Assembly: GCF_003003795.1 (NCBI RefSeq)
Contig: NZ_PVWK01000126.1
Location: 33,830 to 97,829, forward strand
Direction: 5' to 3'
DNA: 64,000 nucleotides
Source: Stenomitos frigidus ULC18
GTDB lineage: Bacteria; Cyanobacteriota; Cyanobacteriia; Leptolyngbyales; Leptolyngbyaceae
Below the pieces are notes generated by a model. That model was not told the DNA's origin and ran no database searches. It saw nothing but the letters and a program-made list of their open reading frames with translations. Below, piece after piece: positions 17,251-28,325 of the stretch (positions are counted from its first letter, which is position 1; each line of letters opens with the position of its first letter). Both the position numbers and the translations under genes were made by a program.

Positions 17251-17934
17251 TTAACCCGTTTCTACTGCCCAAGCGGCTACTGCCTCCCACCCCAGACCAC
17301 GCCGGACGACGATCGGTTCCTCGCCAGTGAGATCCAAAATAGTTGAAACATGGTAGCCGGGTTCGGTGCCGCTATCGACAATGACATCAACCAATTTTTC
17401 CAGGCAGTCAAACAACTCGAAGCGCAAAACCTCCTGCTCTGTTTTGTTGCCGCCGCTTTTTTTGCCCTTGTTCGGCGTGGCATCATCAGCAATCATGTGA
17501 GCAGAGGTCGAAATAATCGGATTGCCCAAGGCATTCATCAAGGCTAGACAAAGCGGGTGGTCAGGCACTCGAATACCTGTTGCCTTCCGTTTTGGGCTCA
17601 TGACCAGCTTGGGGACAAGCTTGGTCGTCGGCAGCAAAAAGGTGTACGGCCCTGGAATGAGCCGTCGCATAATCCGATATGCCGGATCGCTTACCACTGC
17701 GTATTGGGCTATGTCAGAGAGCGATGGGCAGAGAAACGTGAGGGGTTTGTCATTGGAGAGCTGCTTGATTTGCCGCACTCGCTGAATGGCGCTTTTAGAA
17801 TTAAGATCACAACCGATCGCGTAAACAGTGTCAGTGGGGTACAGCATGACAGCACCACCCCGCAGAGCATCGACAATTTGGTCAATGACCCGCGTCTGTG
17901 GATTGTCAGGATGAAGCGAAAACAGAGTAGACAT
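17251..17934 (-). CDS. Sua5/YciO/YrdC family L-threonylcarbamoyladenylate synthase
   Basis: A 227-residue YrdC-fold protein. Key segments are GGAVMLYPTDTVYAIGCDL (N-terminal substrate pocket), IKQLSNDKPLTFLCPSLSDI, PGPYTFLLPTT, TGIRVPDHPLCLALMNALG and PIISTSAHM. The family makes threonylcarbamoyl-AMP from threonine, bicarbonate and ATP for the t6A37 modification of tRNA. The KQLSNDKPL and RVPDHP details place it nearer the YciO branch, whose members may not be the main t6A enzyme. It stands alone, divergent from larC across a repeat-rich spacer. Confidence 0.88.
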   Translation of the reverse strand: MSTLFSLHPDNPQTRVIDQIVDALRGGAVMLYPTDTVYAIGCDLNSKSAIQRVRQIKQLSNDKPLTFLCPSLSDIAQYAVVSDPAYRIMRRLIPGPYTFLLPTTKLVPKLVMSPKRKATGIRVPDHPLCLALMNALGNPIISTSAHMIADDATPNKGKKSGGNKTEQEVLRFELFDCLEKLVDVIVDSGTEPGYHVSTILDLTGEEPIVVRRGLGWEAVAAWAVETG

Positions 17935-17943
17935 GGAGGGGGA

Positions 17944-18117
17944 AAGTGGAAAGGATAAAGGATGAAGGAGAAAGGATAAAGGATAAAGGATAAGTTTCGA
18001 GTTTTAAGTTTTAAAGGAGGAGTGAGGGGGAAGGAATAAGTTTTGAGTTTTGAGTTTTGAGTTGATCGCGATTACTGACTGCTGATCATACTTTGAGCCT
18101 TTAGCCTTTAGCCTTCT
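17944..18117. repeat. compound heptamer repeats (AAAGGAT, TTTTGAG, CCTTTAG families)
   Basis: Three heptamer tracts follow one another between the YrdC gene and larC: GGATAAA units (17951-17995), three TTTTGAG units (18040-18062) and CCTTTAG/CCTTCTG units (18097-18135). The middle tract with its flank (18038-18078) is an exact inverted copy of a 41-bp stretch inside larC. Confidence 0.8.
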
Positions 18118-18165
18118 GCCTCTTGCCTTCTGCCTCCTCCCCACTAACCACTGACCTTCTAAACG

Positions 18166-19661
<1,496 letters not shown>

Positions 19662-19665
<4 letters not shown>

Positions 19666-20387
19666 AACTGATCGGCAGCACCCGGCTGGTTGAGGAAGTC
19701 GTCGGCATTGCCCTTGGCGGGGGGGGCTGCTTTGGTCGTTGCGCTGGTCGGTTGAGTCACCTTCGCGGCGGCTTGAGCGGCTTTGGTTGCAGGTGACTTG
19801 CCAGTCGTCGGATTCACTACTCCTGGGATGATGCGCTGCCAGTTGATATTGTTTTCAGGATCGATTGTGACCCGAATCGTATCAGGCTTGTTGGGTCTGA
19901 CAGCGACGGTCTTGAGCTTCGCTGCCTGCGATTTTGGATCAATTACTTTTGGCTTTAGCGTTGGCTGTTTGACCTCGATCGCGCATTCAAACGTCTGCCC
20001 TGCCTTGACTGCTTTATAGATGCCGCCACAACGAATCAAGGGGCGAGAACCAATCTCACCTTGCACTGATTCCTGCACGATCGTTTCAAACTTTGCCAAA
20101 TTTAGCAAACCCTTCGCATTCGGCACATCCCATAGGACGTTGCCCTGAGCATCTTGCTGCTTCACTGGAATGGTAAACGTGTAGCCTGTATCGGTTTCAC
20201 CAATGCACTCAAAGGATTGCCCAGCTTCTGGCTTAATGTTCTTGGGGCAGGTAACCGTCTTTAGCGAAACGCCACCCTGTTTAATCACATCTTGCTGGAT
20301 TGATTGAGCCACACGATCGTCATCAAGCGTTTTGCCACACGCCGATAGCAGCAACACACCCAACGTCAGCAGTACAAAACGGTTCAC
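19662..20387 (-). CDS. DUF4333 lipoprotein (two DUF4333 units)
   Basis: A 241-residue lipoprotein: [19 protein letters not shown] has a lipobox LSAC with Cys 17. Two DUF4333-like units follow, each with a CP/CGG and a conserved GQ(S/T)FEC core: [20 protein letters not shown] near 43-62 and [20 protein letters not shown] near 115-134. The C-terminal third is Ala/Pro/Thr-rich and probably disordered ([19 protein letters not shown]). The domain is of unknown function. It is convergent with larC. Confidence 0.8.
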
Positions 20388-20543
20388 GCTTTACCATCCT
20401 TACAGTCACCCAAACTACACTAGCGGTCTTGGGTAAAGGATGCGTTAAGTAAGGGAAGACGGTAGAAGAAGTCGCTTCACTTCTCTCTTCCAACTCAAAA
20501 CGCTTCCCCCACTTCCCCCGTCTCCCTTGCTCCCTCCTCTCCC

Positions 20544-21164
20544 TTATCCTTTCAACGCCGCCGATCGCTGCTGAATTTCTGAAATCTTGAAAACTGCTTG
20601 AAAGGGTAAGCCAATTTGCTCGTAAAGTTCAGCGCCACCCTGCAGGCGATCGACCAATGAAATGATGCCATTAACCTGATATCCTGCCTGCTGTAAGCGT
20701 TCAACGGCTTTAAGTGCAGACTGCCCGGTCGTGACCACATCTTCCAGGACGGTGACGGCGCTACCTTCGGGTAAATGAGGCCCTTCAATGTAGGCGCGGG
20801 TGCCGTGCCCTTTAGCTTCTTTACGAATGATTAAGGCAGGCAGCGATCGCCCTTCGTAGGCAGCTACAACACTTACCGCGGTCACAATGGGATCAGCGCC
20901 TAACGTCAAGCCAGCGACTGCTTGCGTGCCTGCGGGTAACAGCGGCAGCACAAGACGACCGACCGCTAAGCCACCCTGGGGATGGAGGGTTACCTGTTTG
21001 CCATTAATGTAATAAGAAGCCCGCTGACCCGATGTGAGTAGAAAGTCTCCTTCTTGGTAAGCAACCTGACAAAATAGATCCAAAAGTTGCTGACGCAAGG
21101 TAATTAAATCGACGGTAGCAATTGATTGCGACAAGTCCGTTAGTGATCGACTATTTTTGGTCAT
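20544..21164 (-). CDS. pyrE: orotate phosphoribosyltransferase
   Basis: Transfers phosphoribosyl from PRPP to orotate to give OMP in pyrimidine synthesis. The 206 residues include FLLTSGQRASYYINGKQVTL, the substrate loop region AGLTLGADPIVTAVS, and the PRPP motif SAVTVLEDVVTTGQSALKA. RKEAKGHGTRAYIEG is the flexible catalytic loop. It is monocistronic as far as can be seen. Confidence 0.96.
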   Translation of the reverse strand: MTKNSRSLTDLSQSIATVDLITLRQQLLDLFCQVAYQEGDFLLTSGQRASYYINGKQVTLHPQGGLAVGRLVLPLLPAGTQAVAGLTLGADPIVTAVSVVAAYEGRSLPALIIRKEAKGHGTRAYIEGPHLPEGSAVTVLEDVVTTGQSALKAVERLQQAGYQVNGIISLVDRLQGGAELYEQIGLPFQAVFKISEIQQRSAALKG

Positions 21165-21374
21165 AAATTTACGTAAACTCAGTAGAATTGATGCAGACTA
21201 GAGAACGAACTTGGGTAGACTGCAAGCAATCGCTTAGCAAGTGGGCTAATAATAATTGGTTGTGAAGTAGCTGAGCTTAAACGTTTTGAGCCGCAAACTG
21301 TAAACCAGGTATTCAAGCTTGATCTTAGTTCTAAACGTAAACATCCACAGATCAAAACATTGAGGAGTGATTCT

Positions 21375-21866
21375 ATGGGCATCGGCTATAAGGGCACTAT
21401 TGTTGGGCTCGCAGTCATTGCATTGTCTACCGTTGCAGCTTCAGCAGCGATCGCTCAAGAAACCTTTGACACTCCCACTACGGGGGTGCCTAGCAATATT
21501 CCCGATCAGCTTGATCAGGTACAGTTCTCCAACGATCGTGATTATTTCCGCAATCGCTCGATTCCGAGACAGGTTAGCTACATGTTTGGTCCCGGCATCC
21601 TCATTCGCAACTCCTTCCCCGAAAACGAGATTGCACGTGATGGCAAAGCGATTTATCTGTTCTATCAAGATTTGCTAGCGCGTCAGATGTCAAGTCGTCC
21701 GGTGATTCGCACGCCTGACTTACCGACTCCGTTCAACCAATCGATTCGTGAGATTACTGTCGAAGCAGCCCGTCCGCTGACCACTAACTTTCCACCAACT
21801 GAATCCACATCACCGATTCCCGCAACACCATTACAGACCAAGCCACGCGTACCGGCTCTCTGGTAG
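21375..21866 (+). CDS. secreted hypothetical protein
   Basis: A 163-residue protein with a signal peptide (MGIGYKGTIVGLAVIALSTV then AASAAIAQE, likely cut after AIA or AQ). The mature part is unrecognised: DYFRNRSIPRQVSYMFGPGI, then GKAIYLFYQDLLARQMSSRP, and a Pro/Thr-rich end. A GAGGAG ribosome site lies 8 bp before the ATG at 21375. It probably resides in the periplasm. Confidence 0.7.
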   Translation: MGIGYKGTIVGLAVIALSTVAASAAIAQETFDTPTTGVPSNIPDQLDQVQFSNDRDYFRNRSIPRQVSYMFGPGILIRNSFPENEIARDGKAIYLFYQDLLARQMSSRPVIRTPDLPTPFNQSIREITVEAARPLTTNFPPTESTSPIPATPLQTKPRVPALW

Positions 21867-21906
21867 AACAGTGGCGCAAACTTGGCACTTTGACGGTGAA
21901 ACCAGA

Positions 21907-21979
21907 TCCAGGGTGCAGGGGTCGAACCTGCCTGAGGCGAATTATGAGTTCGCTGCCTAAACCGCTCGGCCAACCCTGG
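21907..21979 (-). tRNA. tRNA with CAU anticodon (probably tRNA-Ile2, lysidine type)
   Basis: A full cloverleaf on the minus strand. The acceptor is CCAGGGT/ACCCTGG, the anticodon stem is GCGAA/TTCGC with loop CTCATAA, and the T arm is GCAGG-TTCGACC-CCTGC. The anticodon is CAU. The D arm TTGGCCGAGCGGTTTAGGC and the CTCATAA loop resemble chloroplast trnI-CAU more than elongator Met, so an Ile tRNA read after TilS modification is the better guess. CCA is not encoded. Confidence 0.85.
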
Positions 21980-22206
21980 GTATCAGTCTGAGTGCCAATA
22001 TTGTATCTCGATTTTTTAACTTATTCCTCTAGGCTGATTCAGGTTTGTGGGATGTTTGGGCACGCGGAGGGAGAACCCATGCGCCTTGACGTTTGGCTGT
22101 TGAGAATGTTTACGCCGCATTGTGAGCGTGTATGTCTACAATTGGAGCGATTACTCCGATCGTCATTGCCAGTGATCGTGCCCCTCGCCTCCCACTGCCC
22201 ACGCCC

Positions 22207-22866
22207 ATGAAGCTAAATTCGACCGTAGCACTGACCCTGATTCTCCTCGTATCAATGGTTGCCGCTGGCTTAGTCAGTGCCTCTTGGGGCTCTTCATTAG
22301 GGCGGGAAGCGCTGAAAGGCATTACGCAGCCTGACACGCGCCCAAGCAACAATAAGGCCGGTAATCGGGCAGGTACGACTCGACGTGAAGAACTTGCTGT
22401 TTTGCCCGAAAGCGACATTATTGCCAATGTCAAAGTTCGGATGAATGGCGGCACAGGCAAAGACCTAAAAGCAAGCCCTGTTGCAACGACCAAAGCGGCG
22501 ACGACCAGCGCAGCAAAGACTGAGTTGCCCCTGTCCGTTACCAGTCAAGATGTGATGCTGGAGGTGAAGTCGGCGCGCCAGCAAGGAGAACTCATGGTTT
22601 TAGCAGTGAGTCTCCAGAATGGGGGCAAGCAATCCATCCGCTTTGTCTACGATGCGTTGAATGTGACTGATGAGCAGGGGCGGACGCTCAAAGCCAGTAT
22701 GGAAGGGCTGCCTGCAGAACTACCAGCCGCCAGCCGCGCGTTTCCTGGCACCGTTAGCATTTCTGCCAACCTTCTGGATGGCGTTCAAAAAGTGTCCCTC
22801 TCACTCACTGACTATCCAGACAAGCGGCTCCAGCTACAGTTGTCGAACATTCCCCTTGTCCGGTAG
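22207..22866 (+). CDS. hypothetical membrane-anchored or secreted protein
   Basis: A 219-residue protein. It has one hydrophobic N-terminal segment (LNSTVALTLILLVSMVAAGL), then a low-complexity linker rich in Thr, Lys and Ala. A C-terminal beta-rich domain follows with VMLEVKSARQQGELMVLAVS, KQSIRFVYDALNVTDEQG and VSLSLTDYPDKRLQLQLSNI, resembling DUF4352-like or Ig-like folds. It is not a family I can name. The ATG at 22207 puts the hydrophobic segment at the very start; an in-frame ATG at 22132 would add 25 residues. Confidence 0.65.
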   Translation: MKLNSTVALTLILLVSMVAAGLVSASWGSSLGREALKGITQPDTRPSNNKAGNRAGTTRREELAVLPESDIIANVKVRMNGGTGKDLKASPVATTKAATTSAAKTELPLSVTSQDVMLEVKSARQQGELMVLAVSLQNGGKQSIRFVYDALNVTDEQGRTLKASMEGLPAELPAASRAFPGTVSISANLLDGVQKVSLSLTDYPDKRLQLQLSNIPLVR

Positions 22867-22998
22867 AGGATTTTCGCTTCATGCTTCTACAGGAGAGACC
22901 CTTCGGCCGTGCTACACATAATAGGCTGTCTGCGCATTGGCGTTGTGGTTAGTATCGGTCTGCTTGACCCATCCACGACTCAACTCACGTGGTCGTCC

Positions 22999-24435
22999 AT
23001 GTTAGTGCGCATACTATCAGTGCTGTTGCTCATTGCCATCAATGCGTTTTTCGTCGCGGCTGAGTTTTCGATGGTCTCCGTGCGGCGATCGCGGATCAAC
23101 CAGCTAGTGGATGCAGGGGATGTGCAGGCGCGAACGGTGCAAGCGTTGCAGCAAAGTATTGAGCGGTTGTTGTCGACCACGCAGCTAGGCATCACACTCT
23201 CCAGTTTGGCATTGGGCTGGATTGGAGAGAGCGCACTGGCGGTTCTGGTCGCCCAATGGTTGAACCAACTCCCCCTAGCAGAGGGCAATAGGCACGTACT
23301 TGTCCATTCGATTGCCATTCCAGCGACGTTTTTACTGCTCGCTTACCTGCAAATTGTGCTGGGTGAGCTGTGCCCCAAATCTATAGCGTTACTGTATCCA
23401 GAACAACTGGCACGGTTTCTTGCAGCTCCGAGTTTGGCGATCGCCCGTTTCTTCCATCCGTTTATCTGGATTCTGAACCAATCGACCCGTCTGCTGCTGC
23501 GGTTAGGCGGCATTCAATACACTGGTCAAGGGTGGTCAAACCAGGTGACGCCCGAAGAGTTGCAGCTCATCATTGCGATGTCAAGCGAGTCGACTGGGCT
23601 AGAAGCAGAAGAGCGGCAGTTGCTCAGCAATGTGTTTGAGTTTGGTGACGCCTCCGCAGGTGAAGTGATGGTGACGCGCACGAGCATTGATGCGATCCCC
23701 TACGATGCCACCTTCAAGCAACTGCTAGAGGAAGTCGCGCAATCGGGACACTCACGCTACCCCATCATCGGTGAGTCGCTCGATGACGTACGTGGTCTCA
23801 TTCATTTTCAAGAATTAGCAGAGCCACTGGCGCAAGAACCGTTTAACTTGAATCGTCCGATTCACGACTGGCTCCGCCCTGCCCGTTTTGTGCCGGAATA
23901 TATGCTGTTGAGCGAACTGCTGCCCCTCATGCAGCGATCGCGCCAGTCGATGGTGATGGTGGTTGATGAGTATGGCGGTACAGCAGGACTGGTGACGATC
24001 GAAGATCTCATTGCTGAGATTCTGGGCGATACGGCTGAACCTGCCAGTGATGATGACATGAGTATCCAGATCCTGAGCGAGCAGACGTTTTTAGTGCAAG
24101 CGCAGATGGATCTGGAGGAAGTCAACGAGATGCTTAACCTGGATCTGCCTCTGACTGATGATTATCAAACGCTGGGTGGGTTTCTCCTGTTCCAACTCCA
24201 AAAAATTCCTCAGCCCGGCGAAGTCCTCCGCTATGGTGACTTTGAATTTACGGTTATTTCTGCCGAAGGCCCCCGTCTGCATCAAATTCAAATCCATCGT
24301 TTGGAAGTGGTTGAAACGAATCTGGACGACTTTAGCATGACTGACGCAACGACGACTGCTGCAGAACAGGTCTCAAGCGTTGACGAAACCTCAACAACCG
24401 AGCGTCCATCGGAAGACACCTCCTCCTTTCTCTGA
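22999..24435 (+). CDS. CNNM/CorC-family membrane protein (DUF21-CBS-CorC_HlyC)
   Basis: A protein of about 478 residues. The DUF21 (CNNM) transmembrane domain occupies roughly residues 1-190, with [37 protein letters not shown] and [18 protein letters not shown]. Two CBS units follow ([40 protein letters not shown]), then the CorC_HlyC domain ([20 protein letters not shown]). Such proteins are linked to magnesium/cobalt export or resistance; the old name haemolysin is misleading. A GTG at 22909 could extend it by 30 residues. It is convergent with the MFS gene. Confidence 0.9.
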   Translation: MLVRILSVLLLIAINAFFVAAEFSMVSVRRSRINQLVDAGDVQARTVQALQQSIERLLSTTQLGITLSSLALGWIGESALAVLVAQWLNQLPLAEGNRHVLVHSIAIPATFLLLAYLQIVLGELCPKSIALLYPEQLARFLAAPSLAIARFFHPFIWILNQSTRLLLRLGGIQYTGQGWSNQVTPEELQLIIAMSSESTGLEAEERQLLSNVFEFGDASAGEVMVTRTSIDAIPYDATFKQLLEEVAQSGHSRYPIIGESLDDVRGLIHFQELAEPLAQEPFNLNRPIHDWLRPARFVPEYMLLSELLPLMQRSRQSMVMVVDEYGGTAGLVTIEDLIAEILGDTAEPASDDDMSIQILSEQTFLVQAQMDLEEVNEMLNLDLPLTDDYQTLGGFLLFQLQKIPQPGEVLRYGDFEFTVISAEGPRLHQIQIHRLEVVETNLDDFSMTDATTTAAEQVSSVDETSTTERPSEDTSSFL

Positions 24436-24443
24436 GGCTGCCA

Positions 24444-25679
24444 CTAATCGCCCTGTGGCAAGGCATACTGATCGCTACCATCACCGAGAGCAAATTCGAG
24501 TGAGTGGGGCAGCGTCTTGTTGCATTGAGTGATAAAAACAAGCACTGATAGAAACGCCAAACCGCTGGCTAGACCAAAGATGCCCCGGTAGCCAATGTAT
24601 TCAGCAAAAAAACCTAACGCTGGCCCCGCGATCGCAATACCCAGATCAAAACCGCCAACGCACAGCGAAAAGACGCGCCCCCGTTCATGGGCTTCAGAGC
24701 GATCGGCAACCAGCGCCACTATTAACGGCAGAAAGATCCCAGTGCCAGCACCTTCGAGCAGCCCTGCTAGCAGAAAGGCCGTAACACTATGAGCCGACCA
24801 TAGAAGAAGCATCGTCAGCGCATAGAGCAGCAGCCCCAGGGTGATAAACCGCCCGCGTCCGTAGCGGTCAGACGCACGGCCCGTCAGGAGTCGTACGCTA
24901 AAACCTGCTACTGCTGCTGCTGTGTAAAAGAGGCCAGCGTTTAAGTTCACCCCTGCTTCTTGGATAAACAACGGCACAAACGTACTTAAAACACCAAACG
25001 CTAGCCCTACTAAAAGCATTGCTAGTGTTGGGGTGCGCAGCCGTGGACTGAACAACAACCGCCAAAAGGCTCCTTTAGTGGTGTCTGCCATCATCGGCCC
25101 TATCAGCATGGGCGCTTGAATCCACAGGCCACTGACGAGACCCGCAAAGCCTAGCCCGGCTGATAGCAGAAAGAGCGGTGTATACCCTAACCAGGCCTGC
25201 ACAAAGCCCCCCATTGCGGGGCCAACAGCCACACCGATCGGATTCACCAAACTCATGTAACCAATCACCTCACCCCGGTTAGACGGTGGTGACAAATCAA
25301 CCACAAGCGTGCTGTAGGCCGTTGTAAACGCAGCTATGCTCAGCCCATGAAAGGCGCGAATAGCGATCAGCAATGGAATCGACTGGGTCATCAGGTAGCC
25401 GAGAGGCGCGATCGCCACCGCTGCCAACCCCAGTAACAGCACAATCCGGCGCCCCCGGCGATCAGCTAACCGACCCAACCACGGACGAAACAGCAGCAAA
25501 CCAACCGCAAACGCACCGATGACGACACCAACCTGGTATTTTGTCCCACCGACATCTCGAATGTAGAGTGGCAGTGTTGGTAGCAGAGCGGCCAGACTCG
25601 ACCAAAAAAGCAATCCAGTTGCAAACAAGACCAACAAATTGCGCCGAGTCGCTGGTTCTAGAGTGCTAAAGATTTTCAC
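24444..25679 (-). CDS. MFS transporter, drug-efflux-like
   Basis: A major-facilitator protein of about 411 residues with twelve predicted helices. MFS motif A is GRLADRRGRRIVLL after helix 2, and its weaker C-half equivalent is GRASDRYGRGRFITLG. Segments such as LPTLPLYIRDVGGTKYQVG and YSTLVVDLSPPSNRGEVIGY recall the YfcJ/YhhS and Bcr-type export families. The GTG at 25679 is chosen because GTGGAGGA precedes it at good spacing; an upstream GTG at 25706 lies within that ribosome site. Substrate unknown. Confidence 0.88.
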   Translation of the reverse strand: MKIFSTLEPATRRNLLVLFATGLLFWSSLAALLPTLPLYIRDVGGTKYQVGVVIGAFAVGLLLFRPWLGRLADRRGRRIVLLLGLAAVAIAPLGYLMTQSIPLLIAIRAFHGLSIAAFTTAYSTLVVDLSPPSNRGEVIGYMSLVNPIGVAVGPAMGGFVQAWLGYTPLFLLSAGLGFAGLVSGLWIQAPMLIGPMMADTTKGAFWRLLFSPRLRTPTLAMLLVGLAFGVLSTFVPLFIQEAGVNLNAGLFYTAAAVAGFSVRLLTGRASDRYGRGRFITLGLLLYALTMLLLWSAHSVTAFLLAGLLEGAGTGIFLPLIVALVADRSEAHERGRVFSLCVGGFDLGIAIAGPALGFFAEYIGYRGIFGLASGLAFLSVLVFITQCNKTLPHSLEFALGDGSDQYALPQGD

Positions 25680-25974
25680 GCATTTTCCTCCACCAAACGA
25701 ACTCACGCTGGTCTTATGGGATGCTAGCTAGCAGGCGAAGCAGAGATCAGCATTCCGCTTTACGCGCAATGGCAAAACCAAGCCCCCTTACATATCATGA
25801 AGAGTTCTTAACAATATGGCTACAAACTGGAGTTGAGGCTAGTTTTCAAAAGCACCATTAGCAGCGTCTCGCCCCGAAAATTTTGCGTAAAAAAGCGCTA
25901 TCTATGACATTAGCCGAAACAAAAATACCCAACGCAACTGCTTTTCGATCGCCTCATGTCACCTGCAAAACCCA

Positions 25975-26010
25975 CAAAAAACAGAGCCATGACTCAAGAT
26001 CAATGGCTCT
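25975..26010 (-). terminator. Rho-independent terminator (minus strand)
   Basis: An 8-bp stem AGAGCCAT/ATGGCTCT with a 12-nt loop, followed on the minus strand by GTTTTTTG. It lies 150 bp after the small minus-strand gene at 26157-26357. The remainder of 25710-26156 shows no gene. Confidence 0.65.
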
Positions 26011-26156
26011 GCTCAACAACGGGCTACAAATCGCAGCTTGCACGAACTGCTAAAGACAGGTATTCAATGGCGAAACAGGCAGAATAGGAAGAGTTTAGCC
26101 GCTTATGCACTAGACCAAAGCTCAGCCGGGACGCGTAGCATCCTTCTGCAAACTAC

Positions 26157-26357
26157 CTAAAGTGCCTGACGAGAGACGATTTTTTCAAAAGTTGCCTGAG
26201 TCTGGTGAAGCATCTGCTCACGGCTATCGACAGTTTTGGTTAAGGTCGGCACCAAATTACGGGCTTGGAGTGCCATATGAAGCTGAAGGTGAGCGACGTA
26301 CTCGCTGAAATCTTCCCGGTAGGACGTACTTGAGGACTGATGTAAAGGCGAATTCAA
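26157..26357 (-). CDS. small conserved-looking hypothetical protein, TTG start
   Basis: A 66-residue protein, unrecognised: NSPLHQSSSTSYREDFSEYV, then AHLQLHMALQARNLVP, then SREQMLHQTQATFEKIV. It is predicted mostly helical. A strong AGAAGGAGA ribosome site lies 5 bp before a TTG at 26357, which decides the start. Longer ATG-initiated readings lack a ribosome site. A terminator follows downstream. Confidence 0.6.
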   Translation of the reverse strand: MNSPLHQSSSTSYREDFSEYVAHLQLHMALQARNLVPTLTKTVDSREQMLHQTQATFEKIVSRQAL

Positions 26358-26645
26358 AGCGTTCTCCTTCTCAACTCTGTGTCGTAAACCAACGTTATGA
26401 AAGTAACATGCAGGCTTTTTCGCTCCTGACTCTGCAACGAAGATTAACGGTTTGCTTGCCGAACTATTGAGAAACGTAAAGTTTCTTGTCCGTCTCTTCA
26501 AGCCGCGATCGCCGATGCTCAGCAGATCCGTCGTTCCAGTGCCGACGCCCCTTGTTACAGGCCTCTGAAAATGAATTGGTCAAAGGCTTTATTCCTCTTA
26601 AGACATATGCTATGTTTATTTACCGTGCCTGGTTGTACCACACTT

Positions 26646-26719
26646 GGACGCATAGCTCAGTTGGTTAGAGCACCACGTTGACATCGTGGGGGTCTCCCGT
26701 TCGAGTCGGGATGTGTCCA
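26646..26719 (+). tRNA. tRNA-Val (GAC), integration target
   Basis: A full cloverleaf: acceptor GGACGCA/TGTGTCC (one G-T pair), D arm AGCTCAGTTGGTTAGAGC, anticodon stem CCACG/CGTGG with loop TTGACAT (anticodon GAC), T loop TTCGAGT. Discriminator is A and CCA is not encoded. Its 3' 51 bases plus one more base form the left attachment site of element 1. Confidence 0.95.
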
Positions 26720-26720
26720 T
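26669..26720. repeat. attL: 52-bp direct repeat (3' part of tRNA-Val)
   Basis: The 52 bp from AGCACCACGTTG to GTGTCCAT are repeated exactly at 48528-48579. An integrase gene starts 139 bp further on. This is the standard arrangement of a tRNA-targeting integrative element that restores the tRNA on insertion. Confidence 0.92.
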
Positions 26721-26809
26721 TGAGTTTTATCAGGTAGGGTAAGGGTTTCGCCTCTTACCCTGTTTCTCCGTTGTGTCATCTTGGGTACACTTAGAGATGT
26801 TTGGAAGCA

Positions 26810-26833
26810 TTTTGAGATCAATTTTGAGATCAA
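26810..26833. repeat. tandem 12-bp arm-type site candidates (left end)
   Basis: TTTTGAGATCAA occurs twice head to tail between attL and the integrase start. A matching tandem pair lies at 48462-48485 near the other end. The arrangement suits integrase arm or excisionase binding sites. Confidence 0.55.
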
Positions 26834-26858
26834 TTGCCTTAGAGAGCATGGTCACAAC

Positions 26859-28031
26859 ATGGCGAAAAGTCGTAAGCGGGCTGAGAAAGGCGAGATTACT
26901 CTCTGGCAAAGAGGGGGGAAGTTGTGGCTTCGCTGGCGGTTTGAGGGGCAGCAGTTTCAACTGTCTCTAGGATTGGATGACACGCCTTACAACTGTCTCA
27001 AGGCGCAGGAAGCAGCGACGCGAATCAAAACTGACATTGCCTACGGACAGTTCAACCCAGAGAATCTGATAGGGTACAAGCCAAGCCTGAGATTAGTCGA
27101 AGATGAAATTGATCTCAAGCTGCCCGATCCCTCCACAGTGAAGCAGTTTGAGGCATATATCGAGCATCGCCGATCAGAAGGTACGAGTGGGCAGGCGATC
27201 AGCAGTCGCTACTCACCCATGCTGTCTAACCTCAAGCGGTTCAAGGTAAATGTAGAGGATGAACCAACCGCACGGGCATTTGTGGCTGTTCTGCGATCGC
27301 GGCAATCGCCGCGTATTGCCAACCAAAGCTTAACGATGCTCAAAAGCTTTGCAGATTGGGCAATGGAATCTGGGCAAATGAAGCATAACCCCTTTACAAA
27401 GATTAAGCCTCTGAAGGTTGATAAGTCCCAGTCACGGAAAAAGCCCTTCAGCAAGCAGGAAATTAACCTCTTTTTGGCAACCATCAAGACAGATCAACAC
27501 TACTTCCACTACCACGATCTCTGTATGACCCTGTTTTACCTGGGATTGCGACCTTCAGAGGCAATTGGACTCAGGTGGAAAAACATTGACTTTGACCGTA
27601 GACAGGTGACAATTTGTGAGAGCTTATCGCGTAGCCCGGAGGGAAGGACGGCTGGCTATGCCCGTCAGCGCAAGGGGCTAAAAACCACTGATGGCGATCG
27701 CGTCCTAGACCTCACTGACAAGCTCTTCACTATGCTCCAGGGTCGGAAGCCCTTGGATGCTAACCCCGAAAGTTTGGTGTTCTTATCCCCTACGGGTAAG
27801 GCGATCGACGATCATAATTTCTCTCAGCGGTGTTGGCGTTCTATCTGTGAGAAAGCAAAAATTCCATATCGCTCTCCCTATAATGCCCGTCATAGCTTAC
27901 TTAGCCATTTAATCGAGTCCGGTGCGACATTGCCTCAGACTGCTTATGTGGCAGGGCACGCAAATACTCGAATGGTTTCTGAAACTTACGGGCATATGAT
28001 CAACCGCGCTAAGATGATCGACTTTAGCTAA
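26859..28031 (+). CDS. int: tyrosine site-specific integrase of element 1
   Basis: A 390-residue tyrosine recombinase. The N-terminal arm-binding-like region has GKLWLRWRFEGQQFQLSLGL. A SAM-like core-binding domain runs from about 90 to 190 (SPRIANQSLTMLKSFADWAM). The catalytic domain has Arg in YLGLRPSEAIGLRWKNID, Arg-His in YNARHSLLSHLIESG, His in AYVAGHANTRMV, and nucleophile Tyr in SETYGHM. It is the same family as the broken integrase at 48722. ATG 26859 is chosen; a GTG at 26781 would read through the tandem 12-mers. It should recombine the 52-bp tRNA-Val sites. Confidence 0.93.
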   Translation: MAKSRKRAEKGEITLWQRGGKLWLRWRFEGQQFQLSLGLDDTPYNCLKAQEAATRIKTDIAYGQFNPENLIGYKPSLRLVEDEIDLKLPDPSTVKQFEAYIEHRRSEGTSGQAISSRYSPMLSNLKRFKVNVEDEPTARAFVAVLRSRQSPRIANQSLTMLKSFADWAMESGQMKHNPFTKIKPLKVDKSQSRKKPFSKQEINLFLATIKTDQHYFHYHDLCMTLFYLGLRPSEAIGLRWKNIDFDRRQVTICESLSRSPEGRTAGYARQRKGLKTTDGDRVLDLTDKLFTMLQGRKPLDANPESLVFLSPTGKAIDDHNFSQRCWRSICEKAKIPYRSPYNARHSLLSHLIESGATLPQTAYVAGHANTRMVSETYGHMINRAKMIDFS

Positions 28032-28325
28032 GGGCTGAATTTGTCATGTGACTTGGCAGTTATGAAGAGGCTATCCGCTAACAATCTCTAGTCTCTCTTC
28101 TCCCGTCTTTCAGTAGCGCTCTATTTTGTTAATGGTAGTTATTCTTTTAGAGAATAAGAAGGCTAGGCACCAAAATATAGCTCGGTTAACAGAAAAATAT
28201 TCACAAGAGATTAAGTAACATTATCCAGGAAACAAACGTAAACTATTTGTACCTGAAGTTTAAGTGGTTCGTTTTAGGTAATATTAGGTATTTTAGAAGA
28301 GTAGATGTAGAACCTATTCTAGAGA